This document shows positions 1 through 11,518 of a stretch of 64,000 nt of DNA, piece after piece. Each line of letters starts with the position of its first letter. The first letter of the stretch is position 1. This DNA is from Macrothele yani (taxonomy: Eukaryota > Arthropoda > Arachnida > Araneae > Macrothelidae). The notes beneath the pieces are model-generated. The model ran no database searches. It was not told the origin of the DNA and worked only from the letters and a program-made list of their open reading frames with translations. The stretch lies in contig CM077010.1 in assembly GCA_039090855.1 (NCBI GenBank), positions 48,316,905 through 48,380,904 of the forward strand. Reading direction: 5' to 3'. The translations under genes were made by a program, and so were the position numbers.

Positions 1-1094
1 AAAATGAGTGATTTATCAATTATACAACCTTACTATTTAAGCAACTGTGTAAATAAGAATGTTTTTTCTTCATAATTTCACAAGATTTTTAAAAAGAAAG
101 AAAGAAAAAACCAGCATTTCGGGAATCTAAACTTGGAGACTTTATGAAACAAAAATCGGAATGCGATTTTTTCACTGAAGGTTAGGTGCTGAAAGAATAA
201 AATTACTTGCCTGATATGTGCAGATAATTTAATATTTTCAGTAATCTCACTAATTTAAGTTTCTGAAGTCGAATATATTTCCTTACTTCAAATTTTACAG
301 TAAGTGAAGGGTCGCTATTAAGTGATCGTGTTTTTGAAATCTCGCTGCTGTATTAAATCATAATACAGCAGCGAGATAAATCACTGTATTCAACTAGAAT
401 AAGGAAAAAATGTAGAAATACAAAACGAATAATAAACATGCATGCACATATATTCTCCTTAAAAAGTTACTCTTATGCTCACATCACATCAGCTTTCAAA
501 GATATTACCTTATAACACAAAATATGCATAGGTGTCTTAACAGGTCACCTATTTTTCATTACATTTAAAATTTCATTCAGTATCTAGGAACATAGAATCA
601 AATCTGTTTATGCCCAATGCTATACTTACAACAAATAATAAATATAAATAAGGAAAACAGCTTTAAAAAACGATTCAACACTTTTGTGTATACATATATG
701 ATATAAATATAAACTCCACGTTTTCACACAAAAAAACATCCGAAACACAGCTCCTAATATAAATAAAAAACAACATACATATCACTCCAGAGTGGAACCA
801 CAATGCGTAATGAGCATATGTACCCATACAGATTATTATATATCCAAAAATCATTACATTAAATTCCATCACAGTTCAACTACAATAAAAAAAAATAACA
901 TAACCAGAATTACCCTTTACAAGAAAACCAAATAATAATAATTATTTTATAAAAGTATATTCAATAGTTGGGTCAAACTATTGAACCTGTAAGTGTTGGA
1001 TTCAATATAATTGTCCCTAAGATAAATCTTTACAAATCTCATTCAAGATATGGAAATCATTTGCCCAACTAACTCCTATTATAATTACATACAG
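1..1094. other. AT-rich non-coding DNA
   Basis: No coding region, RNA gene or recognised transposon is visible. The stretch is AT-rich with many stop codons in all frames. The only structured feature is the stem-loop at 339-377, listed separately. Confidence 0.6.
339..377. repeat. Perfect 17-bp stem-loop
   Basis: Arms 339-355 and 361-377 are exact reverse complements around a 5-nt loop (aatca). Weaker complementarity continues outside the stem (agtgat near 321, atcact near 380). It could be a small palindromic element. It is not followed by a T-run typical of a terminator, and no function is inferred. Confidence 0.7.
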
Positions 1095-2400
1095 TTGTCA
1101 TCATCATCATCATCATTGTCAAACATTATCAATCCACTGCTGGACAAAGGTCTTCCCAAAGTTCCTCCACAACGGTCTGTCTTGTGCCAGTCTCCTCCAT
1201 GTCACTCCCGCATACTTTCGAATTTCATCCACCCATCTCCCATGTGGTCTTCTGTGCATTTTCCTGTCCCTTCGAATCCAATCTAAAATTTGGGCTGTCC
1301 ATCGATGGTCTGTCCTTCTGGCAGTATGTCCAGTCCATTGCCATTTCAGGGATTTAACTCTGATCATGATGTCTTCCACTCTTGTCATTTTTCGGATCCA
1401 CGAGTTCCTCTTCTTATCTCTCCTGGTTACACCAAGCATGCACCTCTCCATGCTGCTTTGAGTTGTCTGCAGCCTTTGCATGTCTCTTTTAGTTAAGGTC
1501 CACGTCTCTGCACCATACGTAAGCACTGGAAGGATGCATTGATCAAACACTTTTCTTTTAAGACATAATGGCATATTGCTGTTGAAGATTATGCTGTTTC
1601 TTCCAAAAGCTCTCCAGGCAAGTTTTGTACGCCGATTAATTTCTTCATCAATGTGACCCTCACTTGATATCTGCTGTCCTATATAAATGCACGTGTCTGT
1701 TATCTCCAGCTTTTCTCCATCAATCGATAAATCTTCATTTCTTGTAAAAGCATTGAACATCACTTTTGTCTTCTGAAAGTTCTTTTTTAATCCCACTTCT
1801 TTACTCTTGTCAGCAAGTTCCTGGATCATACTCTGCAGCTCTGATGGGGTAGTTGCAAAAATGACTATGTCATCAGCAAAATGAAGGTGGGTTAGATAAT
1901 CTCCATTAATCTTTATCTCTTTGTTTTCCCAGTTCAGTGATTGAAAGACATTTTCCAATGTGGCATTAAAGAGCTTGGGAGATATGGTGTCACCTTGTCT
2001 CACTCCCTTTCCAATTTTTATGTGTGTTGTATTTTCAAACAGCCGAATCTTTGCACTTGCATTTTCATAGATGTTATTATTGATATTAATCTACGCATCT
2101 TCAATACCCCAGGACTTCAGAGCCATAGTAACTGTTGATGATTTCACCGAATCAAAAGCTTTCTCATAACTGATAAAAGCCATGCACAATGGAAGTTCAT
2201 ATTCCCTCGCTCTTTCAATTAGTTCTCTCAGTACGTGGATATGATCTATTGTGCTGTAGCCACTCCTGAATCCAGCTTGTTCTCTCGGTTGAGCCATGTC
2301 CAGTGTCCCCTTTAAGCGGTGTGAAAGAACTTTAGTAAAAATTTAATAAACCACTGATAAGAGGCTGATAGGTCTGTAGTTCCTACATACAGTTGTACTT
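1095..2400 (-). mobile_element. RTE-type LINE, 5'-truncated copy
   Basis: Minus-strand 3' part of a non-LTR retrotransposon. It covers reverse transcriptase and C-terminal domain and ends in a short trinucleotide tail, read as (cat)n on the plus strand at 1098-1116. Identity with the endonuclease-reverse transcriptase family called RTE in insects is recalled from family knowledge. The 5' end is lost near 2400, as usual for target-primed retrotransposition. Related copies in this window are at 8239-8556, 22690-25260 and probably from 61790. Confidence 0.85.
1119..2297 (-). pseudogene. RTE reverse transcriptase, truncated
   Basis: Two open stretches, 2297-2091 and 2003-1119, together cover most of an RT. 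The upstream part carries the EQAGFRSGYSTIDHIH and KAFDSV motifs of palm/finger blocks. The downstream part carries GVRQGDTISPKLF, the catalytic FADDIVIF (FADD variant of YxDD) and the C-terminal WxxGH and RW motifs of this LINE group. A stop codon follows GIEDA and separates the two. The endonuclease domain is missing. The enzyme would copy its own RNA at a nicked target, but this copy is dead. Confidence 0.85.
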
Positions 2401-2645
2401 TCTGTTAATTCAACAATAAAAATACAATGACAGAAGATTAATACTGTTAAACCATAAAACCTTGCCAACCATATTATTTTCATATGAACCAGTGGCGGCT
2501 CGTATTAGGAAAAATAGGTGAAGAGCTACAAGAGCAATATGAAAAGATATCTGCTGTCTTAAATGAAAATCAGTTAATGAGAACTTGCCTATTTTTTAAT
2601 ATATCAGATCAATTTTTCTTCCCTTTAAAGCTGGAAATTTGTCGA

Positions 2646-4447
2646 TTATGTCGTCAGAAAATAAGTGTTTCTTCGTGACATCAAGAAAAGGTCTTTCTGA
2701 ATAGAAACATTTGCCAAAGAAGCAAGTTTATCTGGAGAAATAGTGTTTCCAGAGTATGTTTGTATTCTTTTAAGGCAAGAAAAACTTCTTTCCACTGAAA
2801 CACTTGCAGATGCAATTGTTAAAATCAGGGAAACCAATTTATAAGCTTCTCTAAAAATGCCTTTATCTCCATGAAGCACTCGAAGAAGTTCATGAGTCGA
2901 TATATTCCTTAATTTTTCATCAGCATATGCAAGACTCAGTTCATCTTTAAGGCGCTGGTGTTTAGTAAAACTTTTTCCGTAAAAATGTTGTAGATTTTCA
3001 AAAGCGTGAGAGGGAAAGCATGAATTAAATTGGTCAAATTTGGTTGTGTCAGCAAGCCAGGCAAACTGAAGTTTAAGTTTCTCACAGTCTTGAAATCTTA
3101 TATCCATTTCCATAAGAATGTGGTACAAAATTTCAAAATACAATTGCTTATAATTTTGAAAAATTGTTTCTGGTGTAAGAGCAGCATATTCCCGTTTAGA
3201 TCTGCTTATTTCTGTGATTTTGCTAGCTTTTCCAAACAGTGTTCCAAATACCTCATCGTTCCTTTTATGGCTCCAAATTTCATAAGTTGTTTTTAATTTG
3301 AGTAACACAGTAGTAGTTTATGTCTATTGATTTTTTCTGCAAAATTTCGAATAATAGATCGGTGAAGTCAAATATTTAATTAATTACTATTCCCAAAAAT
3401 GTAAATTCAAAAGTGTTCATATCATTTTAAAACCCTTGGGCAAGTCGAATTGATTTTTTTCTGATTGGTCACTATTTGTGAGAGATTCAAATACTTCCTT
3501 CAATTTATCCCAATCTTCAACTATTACACGTACTAACTTCGAAGTGGAGGACCATCGAGTTTCCGTTATGGTTGGCATGCATCTCGCGGTTGTTGATGTG
3601 AGTATATTGTTTTTTCACCACTCAGCGAAGCGATCGCTTCGCTGAGTGGTGAAAAAGCAAAGGAATTACACTGAGGCTTGCAAAAAATATTCGACACTTA
3701 GAAATTTTAGAAAACTCTGCGGTAATACAAGGTTCAAACGATGTACTAAGTAATAACAAAAACAGCTTGAAAAGCTTTATGCTTCATTTTTTTCTGGAGT
3801 CCAGTCAAGTGTCCAGACATTACGTTTGCCCCATCGTAACATTATCCTCTTCCTTTATAATTGTCCTATTGACTTGTGTTGATAATCACACTGTTCCAAA
3901 ACTTAGTCTAGCATTTTGTATAAAGCTTCTGACGTTCCATCTTCACTCACACCATGGAACCCCAAAAATCGCTCAACCAATACACCTTTCGAATCAACAG
4001 ATCTTATTATTAAAGAGCACTCGGTAGTCTGGCTATGTCTTCCCATCTACTTGAATATAAAAGCATTGAACTTCATTTATTTCATTTTTGACGTGATCGT
4101 TTATATGTTCAGAAATACATTCAAATTAATTCGTTTTGAATAGTTTTTGAGTCACATGTGAAGACATTTTTTATCGTTTCCTATTGATTTTGAATTTTTA
4201 AAGGAGTTCTTGATATCAACAGTGAAAAGCAATTCCTTGAATTTCTATGATTTATCGAGTCAATGCCTTCGTCATGGTCACGGAATGCTAGTTCTTGTTT
4301 ACTCAAAAACAGTACTGCATCAATCATTGTCTGCAGGAAAAGTCTATTTAAACGAACGCTTTCGCTGAAATGCATTTTCAGAAGCCTAGCATTCTCCCAC
4401 AGGGCATCGGCAATGGTATTCTGATTCTTTTCAAAATTATTTAGCAT
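2646..4447 (-). pseudogene. hAT transposase (ZMYM1/TTF-type), degraded
   Basis: The best piece is 2646-3308 (220 codons) and corresponds to the C-terminal hAT dimerisation region. It ends in a recognisable ASVSVERSFSCLKRI block followed by RLxxLANVSIQ-like residues, as in zinc finger MYM-type 1-like transposase relatives. The upstream piece 4181-4447 (MLNNFEKNQNTIADALWEN...) looks like the N-terminal or middle part. The region 3310-4180 has many stops and frame changes. The family would cut and paste the flanking TIRs; this copy cannot encode a full enzyme. Confidence 0.75.
3611..3656. repeat. Perfect 46-bp palindrome, no spacer
   Basis: Bases 3611-3633 are the exact reverse complement of 3634-3656, centred on cgatcg. 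It lies inside the hAT element, upstream of its dimerisation domain. A spacer-free palindrome of this length is unstable in cloning hosts. It may be real, or a fold-back joint made during sequencing or assembly. Confidence 0.9.
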
Positions 4448-5830
4448 TAATTCGCATTTCAGGTGTTCGCTAGAATCACCACGTTTGTGAAGTGACCGTT
4501 TTAAATTTAAGAAATCTGAAAATTGTCTTTATTCCACGCCGAATTTTATTACTAAAAAATAAGCAGAGCCAACCAAATAATTTTTATAACACAGAAGGGC
4601 TGCAAAGCCATTTATATTCAGTAAACCAAAAATTTTTAAAATTAATATTTTAAGATTTGCCGCTCTTCTTCATATCTTTCTTGGCGACAATTGTCAGTGA
4701 ATCCGTCGGTCGTCCTTGAAGTAAAATGTCTCTTTTATTTTCATCTTTCCACCGATTGAACGGAGTTTGCAATAAATTAGAGACAATGTCGTTCACAGGA
4801 TACATACTGAAAACTAAAACTATCACTGTCAGTTAAACTGTACACGAAACTAAAGTAACTAATGAAATCTTTAACAAATAATCACAAAACACGAAAAAAC
4901 AAATCTCTTTCGGAAAGTATGTACCGAAACACCGCAAAGCCCTAGCTAGTGGATTGCCAAGGATTCCCGTTCCACTGCGATCTCTTCGGAAGGTCACGAC
5001 TTCAGGTGCAGAGGCTTGACGTCTCAAGCTAAAACACTTCACTTGCCCGGCAGATAGGGGAGGGTGACATCACAGTTACCATGGCAACTCGGGCGAAAAG
5101 TGCAGACTTCCAAGCATTCTCATTTCAGCTCTTCACTTGAACTGTTTTACGTATAAGGACTTGTTTTCCGTATTGGCCGTGCATTGAGAATTGATATCTA
5201 ATCAAAATTTTGTGTATTTTAGCACGCAATAAAGGCAAAAAAAGAATATATTATACGAAATTATTAAATGAAACCTTATTTTAAAAAAAATAGGTGAAGA
5301 CGCACTTCACCTGAAAAGCTGCCACTGATATGAACAGCAATATATCCTCCTGCACATTTCACAACCACTAAATAAAATAAACAATAAAATGTACAATAAT
5401 AAATTAATGATAGGTCATTTGGCATTAAATTCACTGTTAGTTAAGGTGACCGGTGATCGGAACACTGATCTAAGGACAAAAGGGCGTGGCGTCCTCAAAT
5501 CGGCAGTTCATTTGGGGACATATACGTACTCAAAATAAATATGCAAATTGTTTTGTCACAAAACTGCATTGCTTCAATAAGTGTGATATTACATATGAAC
5601 ATTTGTGTCTTAAAAGGATATATCTTGTAGAATGTTGGTAATTTATTTTGACAAAGTAGAATTATGAAAGCGAGAACATATTAGCAAAAGTAAAATGCTT
5701 TACCTTGTACATGTGCCGAATTAAAATCAAGCAGCACGCCAAGCTAATCGCATGGCGAATTTTTCATTTTGCCAAAGTTTTTCGAGAAATTTAGATCAAG
5801 TACAGTCGAAATTTGACCGCACCAATAATT

Positions 5831-6037
5831 CAGTGTCCTAGTGCTGGCCACTGACCATTCGTACAGGTGGGTATGACCGTACGGGTTCGAGTACCGACTG
5901 AGACATGGATGCTGTGTTTGGTTTACAGCACTTGCTCTCTCTCTTCCCTAGAACGAATGTCTCCAAATCAGGGCCAGGGGACTGCTTATAATCCTTAGAG
6001 TTGCTCTCGGTGGCCGTTAAACTCGGAAAGAAGAAAC
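5831..6037 (+). mobile_element. SINE family 1, old diverged copy
   Basis: Matches the younger SINEs in this window along most of its length: a tRNA-like head with the B-box gggttcgagtacc, then a body with catggatgctgtgtttgg, the cactt-gctctctctcttccct segment, and the tail ggtggccgttaaac. It is the most diverged long copy and has no clear TSD. Confidence 0.75.
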
Positions 6038-6109
6038 AAGTTAGTAAAAATCATGCAATGCATTGATTATGATACGCTTTCCAACATACCAGAAATCATT
6101 ACTCAAGTT

Positions 6110-7075
6110 ATTATGAGGATAATGGCTGTAGAATAAATCTCGCTCCTATGACCCAACCTTTGACCCCATTTCGATGATATTCAACAGAGCCGGTAAAGTA
6201 TGCTTCCGGAACAACATGAAAAGTTTTGTCTCAATTGAAGTATTTTTACGTAAGTTAAAACGCATAAGGGCAATGGAAAGGATTCCGATCCTATGTCCTG
6301 ACCATTGACCCCATTTTCAATTGGGTTCATCCACAGATGGTTCCCTATCACATGCTAAAGTTTCTTCGAAACCGAACCATTTTTACGCACGTTAAATGAC
6401 GCATAAGGTCAATGGAATGCACCCCGCTCACTATGTCCTGATCTTTGACCCCACTTCACCCATTTTCAATAGGGTTCGTCCCCAGGTGGTGCTCTGTGAC
6501 ATATTTTTTTTTTTTTTTTGATTGGAGGTTTAACGACCACCGTGAGCAACTCAATGGGCTATAAGCAGTCGCCCGTCCCTAATTTAGGGTCACTGGTTCC
6601 AGGGAAGGGAGAGAGCCAGTGCCGTAAGACAAACACAACATCCATGCCTCCTCACCGGGATTCGAACCCGGACCCCTTCGGACGAATGATCTGAGGCCAA
6701 CGCCTTAGACCACTGCGCCACCGAGGCGGCGCTCTGTGACATACTAAAATTTAATCGAAATCGAACTATATTTACTCAAGTTATGACGCATAAGGGAAAC
6801 GGAATGCATCCCGATATGTCCTGTCCTTTGACCCCCACTTCACCCATTTTCAAAAGGGTTGGTCCCCAGTAGCCCTCTACGACATACTAAAATTTCATCG
6901 AAATCGAACCATATTTACGCAAGTTATGACGCATAAGGGCAATGGAATAAATCCCGCTCCTATGTCATGACCTTTAACCACATTTGTCCCATTTTCAATA
7001 GGGTTAATCCCCAGGTGGTCCCCTACCACATACTAAAATTTCATCGAAATGAAACCATTTTTACGCGAGTTATCA
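6110..7075 (+). repeat. Minisatellite of about 165-bp units
   Basis: Repeated landmarks are a tgacgcataagg motif, tatgtcctgacctttgac, cccattttcaatagggtt, ccccaggtgg and aaatttcatcgaaatc. They recur in order about five times, with 10-20% divergence by eye. One unit is split by the SINE at 6504-6730. The units are not open in any shared frame. Confidence 0.8.
6504..6730 (-). mobile_element. SINE family 1 copy
   Basis: Full-length minus-strand copy: poly-T (the A-tail), body, then a tRNA-like head with B-box and A-box ending at gccgcc. An exact 13-bp TSD, gctctgtgacata, sits at 6491-6503 and 6731-6743. Confidence 0.95.
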
Positions 7076-7394
7076 TGCGGACAGACGGACGAACAAAGCT
7101 GGAGCACATACGCTTCTTCAACCTACGGTTGGAAAGCGTAAAAAAGAAGTCAAAATTTGTTTTCACAAGAAGCATGTCGAAAAATTCATACAACGAAAAC
7201 TACTTTTAAGAACATTTCTCATTAGAAATCTAACGAGCTAATGAGGTAGTGTAAATTCGAGGACATTTGAGGACAAACATCAAAATTTGAGGACAATTTG
7301 CGTCCCCAAAAGTATCAGACGTTTTTGGGTACAGTAAACAATTTCGGGGACTGTCCTCAAGAATTGGGGACTTCTGGTCAGCTTACTGTTAGTT

Positions 7395-7566
7395 CATTTA
7401 GCATTTGGATGTTTTTGATCAGGGGTGCGCCAAGGGCATTTGCCGCCCGGGTGCAAGCCCAGATTTGCCGCCCTATTGTACGAGAATATTTTTCAATTTT
7501 CATTCATTTTTACATGAAATAAATATCTTTAGCAACATTATTTTCTATTGCCGGTAAATTGAGAAT
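7395..7566. other. Short unassigned segment
   Basis: Contains a GC-rich patch (gccgcccgggtgcaagccc, 7441-7459) that resembles ggcgcccgggtgcttagc at 9700-9717. These may be remnants of one element's ends, but TSDs do not match, so no element is called. Confidence 0.3.
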
Positions 7567-7577
7567 TTGCATAAATT

Positions 7578-7833
7578 TTTTTTTTTTTTGATTGGAGGTT
7601 TAACGACCACCGTGAGCAACTCAATGGGCTATAAGCAGTCGCCCGTCCCTAATTTAGGGTCACTGGTTCCAGGGAAGGGAGAGAGCCAGTACCGTAAGAC
7701 AAACACAACATCCATGCCTCACCGGGACTCGAACCCGGACCCCTCACGGACGAATGATCAGAGGCCAGCGCCTTAGACCACTGCGCCACCGGGGCAGTGG
7801 TCTAAGGGGCAGTGGTCTTTATGCAGGGGCGGC
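7578..7833 (-). mobile_element. SINE family 1 copy with rearranged 5' end
   Basis: Standard tail and body, flanked by the TSD ttgcataaatt at 7567-7577 and 7834-7844. At its 5' end the head is followed by an extra segment of about 35 bp in which cagtggtct occurs twice more, in inverted orientation relative to the head. This suggests a template switch during insertion. Confidence 0.9.
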
Positions 7834-8014
7834 TTGCATAAATTACTACTATCTCATACAAACTGAAGAAAAAAAAAATCTGTAAAACTCTAGTTCAGAT
7901 GACGCTACGAATAATTTAAGAAGTCAGCTTCCTCTAACTCTCTGTCAATTTACACAAAAGTCGGCATTACCGGTAAAAAAAAAGTTTCGTCTTGTACGAT
8001 GATAAACATATTAC

Positions 8015-8182
8015 CGTAAGGGGTCCGGGTTTGAATCCCGGTGAGGCATGGATGTTGTGTTTGTCTTACGGCACTGGCTCTCTCCCTTCCCTGGAACCAG
8101 TGACCCTAAATTAAAGACGGGCGACTGCTTATAGCCCATTGAGTTGCTCACGGTGGTCGTTAAACATCCAATCAAAAAAAAA
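8015..8182 (+). mobile_element. SINE family 1, 5'-truncated copy
   Basis: Starts at cgtaagggg, just before the B-box gggtttgaatcccgg, so the A-box half of the head is missing. The TSD aaacatattac at 8004-8014 and 8183-8193 shows that the truncation happened at insertion. Confidence 0.93.
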
Positions 8183-8238
8183 AAACATATTACAGCTGCT
8201 CGGTGGATACACACATATACAGCGCATATAACTAAGCA

Positions 8239-8556
8239 AGATAAGATGAGGAACCCGTGGATAAGGAAAATGATAAAGAGTGGAAGACATTATGATTAGA
8301 GTAAAATCCCTGAAATGGTAATGGGCTGGACATATTGCCAAGAGAACGGACTATCGATGCACAACCGAAATTTTAGACTGGATTCAAAGAGACAGGAAAA
8401 TACACAAAAGAAGACCACGTGGGAGAAGGGTGGATGAAATTCGAAAGCATGCGGGAGTAATATGGATGAGACTGGTCCAAGACAGACCGTTGTGAAAAAA
8501 CCTTGGGGAGACCTTCATCCAGCAGAAATTGATAATGGTTGAGGAGGATGATGGTA
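8239..8556 (+). pseudogene. RTE LINE 3' fragment
   Basis: Plus-strand DNA corresponding to the last ~100 codons of the RTE RT copy at 1119-2003. Parallels include the segments for RNSWIRKM, MIRVKSLKW, GRWVDEIRK and FVQQ. It is broken by stops and ends in a gaggaggatgatg tail. It is a very short 5'-truncated copy. Confidence 0.8.
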
Positions 8557-8794
8557 TATATACATGTAATATTAAACATGACGGGCATCTCTTTAACTAT
8601 TCTAACCAAAATATCAGATATCGTGGAATACATGGAAATTGTACCCCAGTGCTCGTTACCCGTATTGCATTGATCCTATAATATTTTCCCACCCTGTTTC
8701 ACGGTCAACGCTCGAAGCTGTTTCTTGAAAAATCGCCAACTATAAGGTAATTCAAAAAGTAAGCATATATTTCTTGAACAATGCTGAAAATGTT

Positions 8795-9016
8795 TTTTTT
8801 TTTTTTTTGATTGGAGGTTTAACGACCACCGTGAGCAACTCAATGGGCTATAAGCAGTCGCCGTCCCTAATTTAGGGTCACTGGTTCCAGGGAAGGGAGA
8901 GAGCCAGTGCCGTAAGACAAACACAACATCCATGCCTGACCGGGATTCGAACCCGGACCCCTTACGGACGAATGATCAGAGGCCAACGCCTTAGACCACT
9001 GCGCCACCGAGGCGGC
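8795..9016 (-). mobile_element. SINE family 1 copy
   Basis: Full-length minus-strand copy from T-run to ggcggc. The TSD ctgaaaatgtt is at 8784-8794 and 9017-9027. Confidence 0.94.
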
Positions 9017-9239
9017 CTGAAAATGTTCACAATCAGTAGGTAAATTTTTTCGTCGTCATTTACGACCAGATTTAAAGTATGAGCCGCTCAAAGTACATAA
9101 AATGCGTAAGGGTCTTAAGTCGACAAATTATGCTTTTTGAAGTCCATTGTGCTTTTCCTACATATTGGTCCCATTTGTCGCATTCATGAATGCTGAAATC
9201 TTCAAGATTTAAAAAAAATTAGAAAAAGAATTTTCAATC

Positions 9240-9465
9240 CTTTTTTTTTTTTTTTTTTGATTGGAGGTTTAACGACCACCGTGAGCAACTCAATGGGCTA
9301 TAAGCAGTCGCCCGTCCCTAATTTAGGGCCACTGGTTCCAGGGAAGGGAGAGAGCCAGTGTTGTAAGACAAACACAACATCCATGCCTCACGGGATTCGA
9401 ACCCGGACCCCATTCGGACGAATTATCAGAGGCCATCGCTTAGACCACTGCGCCACCGGGGCGGC
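9240..9465 (-). mobile_element. SINE family 1 copy
   Basis: Full-length minus-strand copy with an 18-nt T-run and both pol III boxes. A short TSD, ttcaatc, is at 9233-9239 and 9466-9472. Confidence 0.92.
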
Positions 9466-9736
9466 TTCAATCATTTGCCCGCGGTATCTGTTACTGAACA
9501 AAACAGTAAAAATTATTCTCCGATTTCAAGACGTTTTCTGTTGAATTATAAACGAGTTATTTTTACTAAAAAAAAGTAAACGTTCCACTTAACATTACGA
9601 TTTCTCACAGTATAACGTTTTCATAACTTCTCTCACGTCACTGATATTAATTTATCAACCGAAAAAATTGATTGTGGGTCCTTCCGCCCCCGGAATCTGG
9701 CGCCCGGGTGCTTAGCACACATTGAACTCCTGCTTG

Positions 9737-9957
9737 GCCGCCCCGGTGGCGCAGTGGTCTAAGCGATGGCCTCAGATCATTCGTCCGAAAGGGGTCCAGG
9801 TTCGAATCCCGGTGAGGTATGGATATTGTGCTTGTCTTACGGCACTGGTTCTCTCCCTTCCCTGGAACCAGTGACCCTAAATTAGGGACAGACAACTGCT
9901 TATAGCCCATTGAGTTGCTCACGGTGGTCGTTAAACCTCAAAAACAAAACAAGCAAC
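9737..9957 (+). mobile_element. SINE family 1 copy
   Basis: Plus-strand full-length copy. The head starts gccgccccggtggcgcagtg, with A-box and B-box (ggttcgaatcccgg). The A-rich tail is interrupted by c residues. The TSD aactcctgcttg is at 9725-9736 and 9958-9969. Confidence 0.95.
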
Positions 9958-10199
9958 AACTCCTGCTTGAGCATTAGCAAAGAAGTCATTGCAGTAAATG
10001 AGCATTACTGGTGACTATTTTGTTAAGGAATTTCTCCCGCCACCTGTGGATAAGTCGATTTCTACAAAGACTATTGCTCATTGTTCACACCCCACCCCCC
10101 ACCCCCGAGTATACAAAGAACCAGTATTCTCAGGTCATTTTGCCGTCGTCTTACCACAAATGTGGCAGTTTAGAATCCACAGAAAGACCCATTGGTTTT

Positions 10200-10421
10200 T
10201 TTGTTTTTTTTGATTGGGCGTTTAACGACCACCGTGAGCAACTCAATGGGCTATAAGCAGTCGCCCGTCCCTAATTTAGGGTCACTGGTTCCAGGGAAGG
10301 GAGAGAGCCAGTGCCGTAAGACAAACACAACATCTATGCCTGACCGGGATTCGAACCCGGACCCCTTTACGGACGAATGATCAGAGGCCAGTGCCTTAGA
10401 CCACTGCGCCACCGGGGCGGT
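10200..10421 (-). mobile_element. SINE family 1 copy
   Basis: Minus-strand copy with tail ttttttgttttttttgattggg. The TSD cccattggtttt is at 10188-10199 and 10422-10433. Confidence 0.94.
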
Positions 10422-10433
10422 CCCATTGGTTTT

Positions 10434-11445
10434 AGCAAAGTGTGTAAGGAAAAGTTGTTCCAAAAATCGCATGCAAAAGAACTCTCTAGCCCCACTAGGA
10501 AATTGTAGTTTTTAGTGACAATGTAAAGGCCCTAGATTACAGTGATGCATTTCTCAAAGAACATATTTTTGAAATTTTACTTCTCTATTAGTCACAGATT
10601 TATCGCATTAATGCAGTCCCTAGATTTATGTGTTTCTAAAAAAACACACAACACATTAATTAAAAAGAGCAAGTTTTTTTTTTTACTATCATGAATTTTC
10701 ATTATTACGGACAAAATTATACCAGAATGGATAGATAATATATAATCCTTAAAGCAATGACCTGTTTTTTTAATAATTTTACATTGCTTTTACCATTAAT
10801 AATGGTACAGCTCAAGTGTAATTTATTATTTCATTAAAAATAAATATATTATACCAATGTGTACCTCATTTACATTTACCAGTGCCAACAAACAAAATGT
10901 TATAACACAAATAAATAATAGTAATAATACACACGATGCACGGTTTAAATGTGTTCCACGTTAATTTAAAGCAGGTGAACCTTGGGAGGGCAAAAAAGAA
11001 CTGATCCTAAGATCTAATGAAATATTGTTGTTTTCTCAAGTTTGTCTAAAACTATAACTGAAACGCTATTAAATATAAATATACAACAGGTAATGTATCC
11101 TGAAAATCATAATAAACTGTGATTTTTAACCGTATGTGCACCATACAAAACCAACCTATATATCAGTTATTAAATAAGGTAAGTATTAATGTATGAATTT
11201 ACTACAAATTTTCACTTTCAAACATACAATATTTGAAATACAGAATTTACATTTATCTGTTCCATATCAATATGCACTGAATCAATATGTACCAGTACTA
11301 TATATGTTATTCCACGAATAGGCTCCTGATAATTAGCAAAAAAAAAAATCCCAAATTTGTCAATCTGACTTTTACCTGAAGTTGTTCTTCACATTAAAAA
11401 AAAAAAAAAAAAAAGGAAAGATTAAGTACCGTTTTCTGCTCCACC
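10434..11445. other. AT-rich non-coding DNA
   Basis: No ORF with recognisable motifs and no repeat shared with the rest of the window. It contains several A/T homopolymers. Confidence 0.5.
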
Positions 11446-11484
11446 CAAGGAGGTTATATTACTAAGTGTAATATAACCTCCTTG
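11446..11484. repeat. Perfect 17-bp stem-loop
   Basis: Arms 11446-11462 and 11468-11484 (caaggaggttatattac and its complement) flank the 5-nt loop taagt. It lies just left of a SINE pair and is probably a small palindromic element or insertion scar. Confidence 0.75.
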
Positions 11485-11518
11485 TCTCCACCTAATACAA
11501 GCTCCATGAAGCAGTCGC

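Larger units (their letters stand above)
2490..5327 (-). mobile_element. hAT transposon with 8-bp TSD
   Basis: The termini are inverted: left begins cagtggcggct and right reads as cagtggcagct on the minus strand. Both are followed by related sequence around aataggtgaag. The exact 8-bp direct repeat atatgaac flanks the element at 2482-2489 and 5328-5335, which is the hallmark TSD length for hAT. The transposase is on the minus strand and decayed. A 46-bp perfect palindrome lies inside at 3611-3656. Length is about 2.84 kb. Confidence 0.92.
6073..7140. mobile_element. Non-autonomous TIR element built on a minisatellite
   Basis: A perfect 13-bp inverted repeat bounds it: tacgctttccaac at 6073-6085 and gttggaaagcgta at 7128-7140. 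The outermost TA could be the target duplication. Between the ends lie five or six copies of a unit of about 165 bp, then acagacggacgaac near the right end. No transposase is encoded. One SINE (6504-6730) inserted later in the array. Confidence 0.65.
5443..7384. mobile_element. TIR element with 10-bp direct repeats
   Basis: The left end starts aaggtgacc and the right end reads aagctgacc on the opposite strand, an imperfect TIR. The exact 10-bp repeat actgttagtt flanks it at 5433-5442 and 7385-7394. Both ends carry related ggggac / tcctcaaat motifs inside. A 9-11-bp TSD is typical of Mutator-like elements, but no transposase is visible, so the superfamily is only a suggestion. It has taken up a decayed SINE (5831-6037) and a second TIR element (6073-7140). 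Confidence 0.55.

Noticed and set aside
339..377. Transcription terminator hairpin
   Set aside because: Eukaryotic context with no adjacent gene or T-run; listed only as a repeat.
7421..9737. One hAT element bounded by caggggtgcgcc (7421) and ggcgcccgggtgcttagc (9700)
   Set aside because: The two GC-rich motifs are direct rather than inverted over most of their length and no 8-bp TSD matches.
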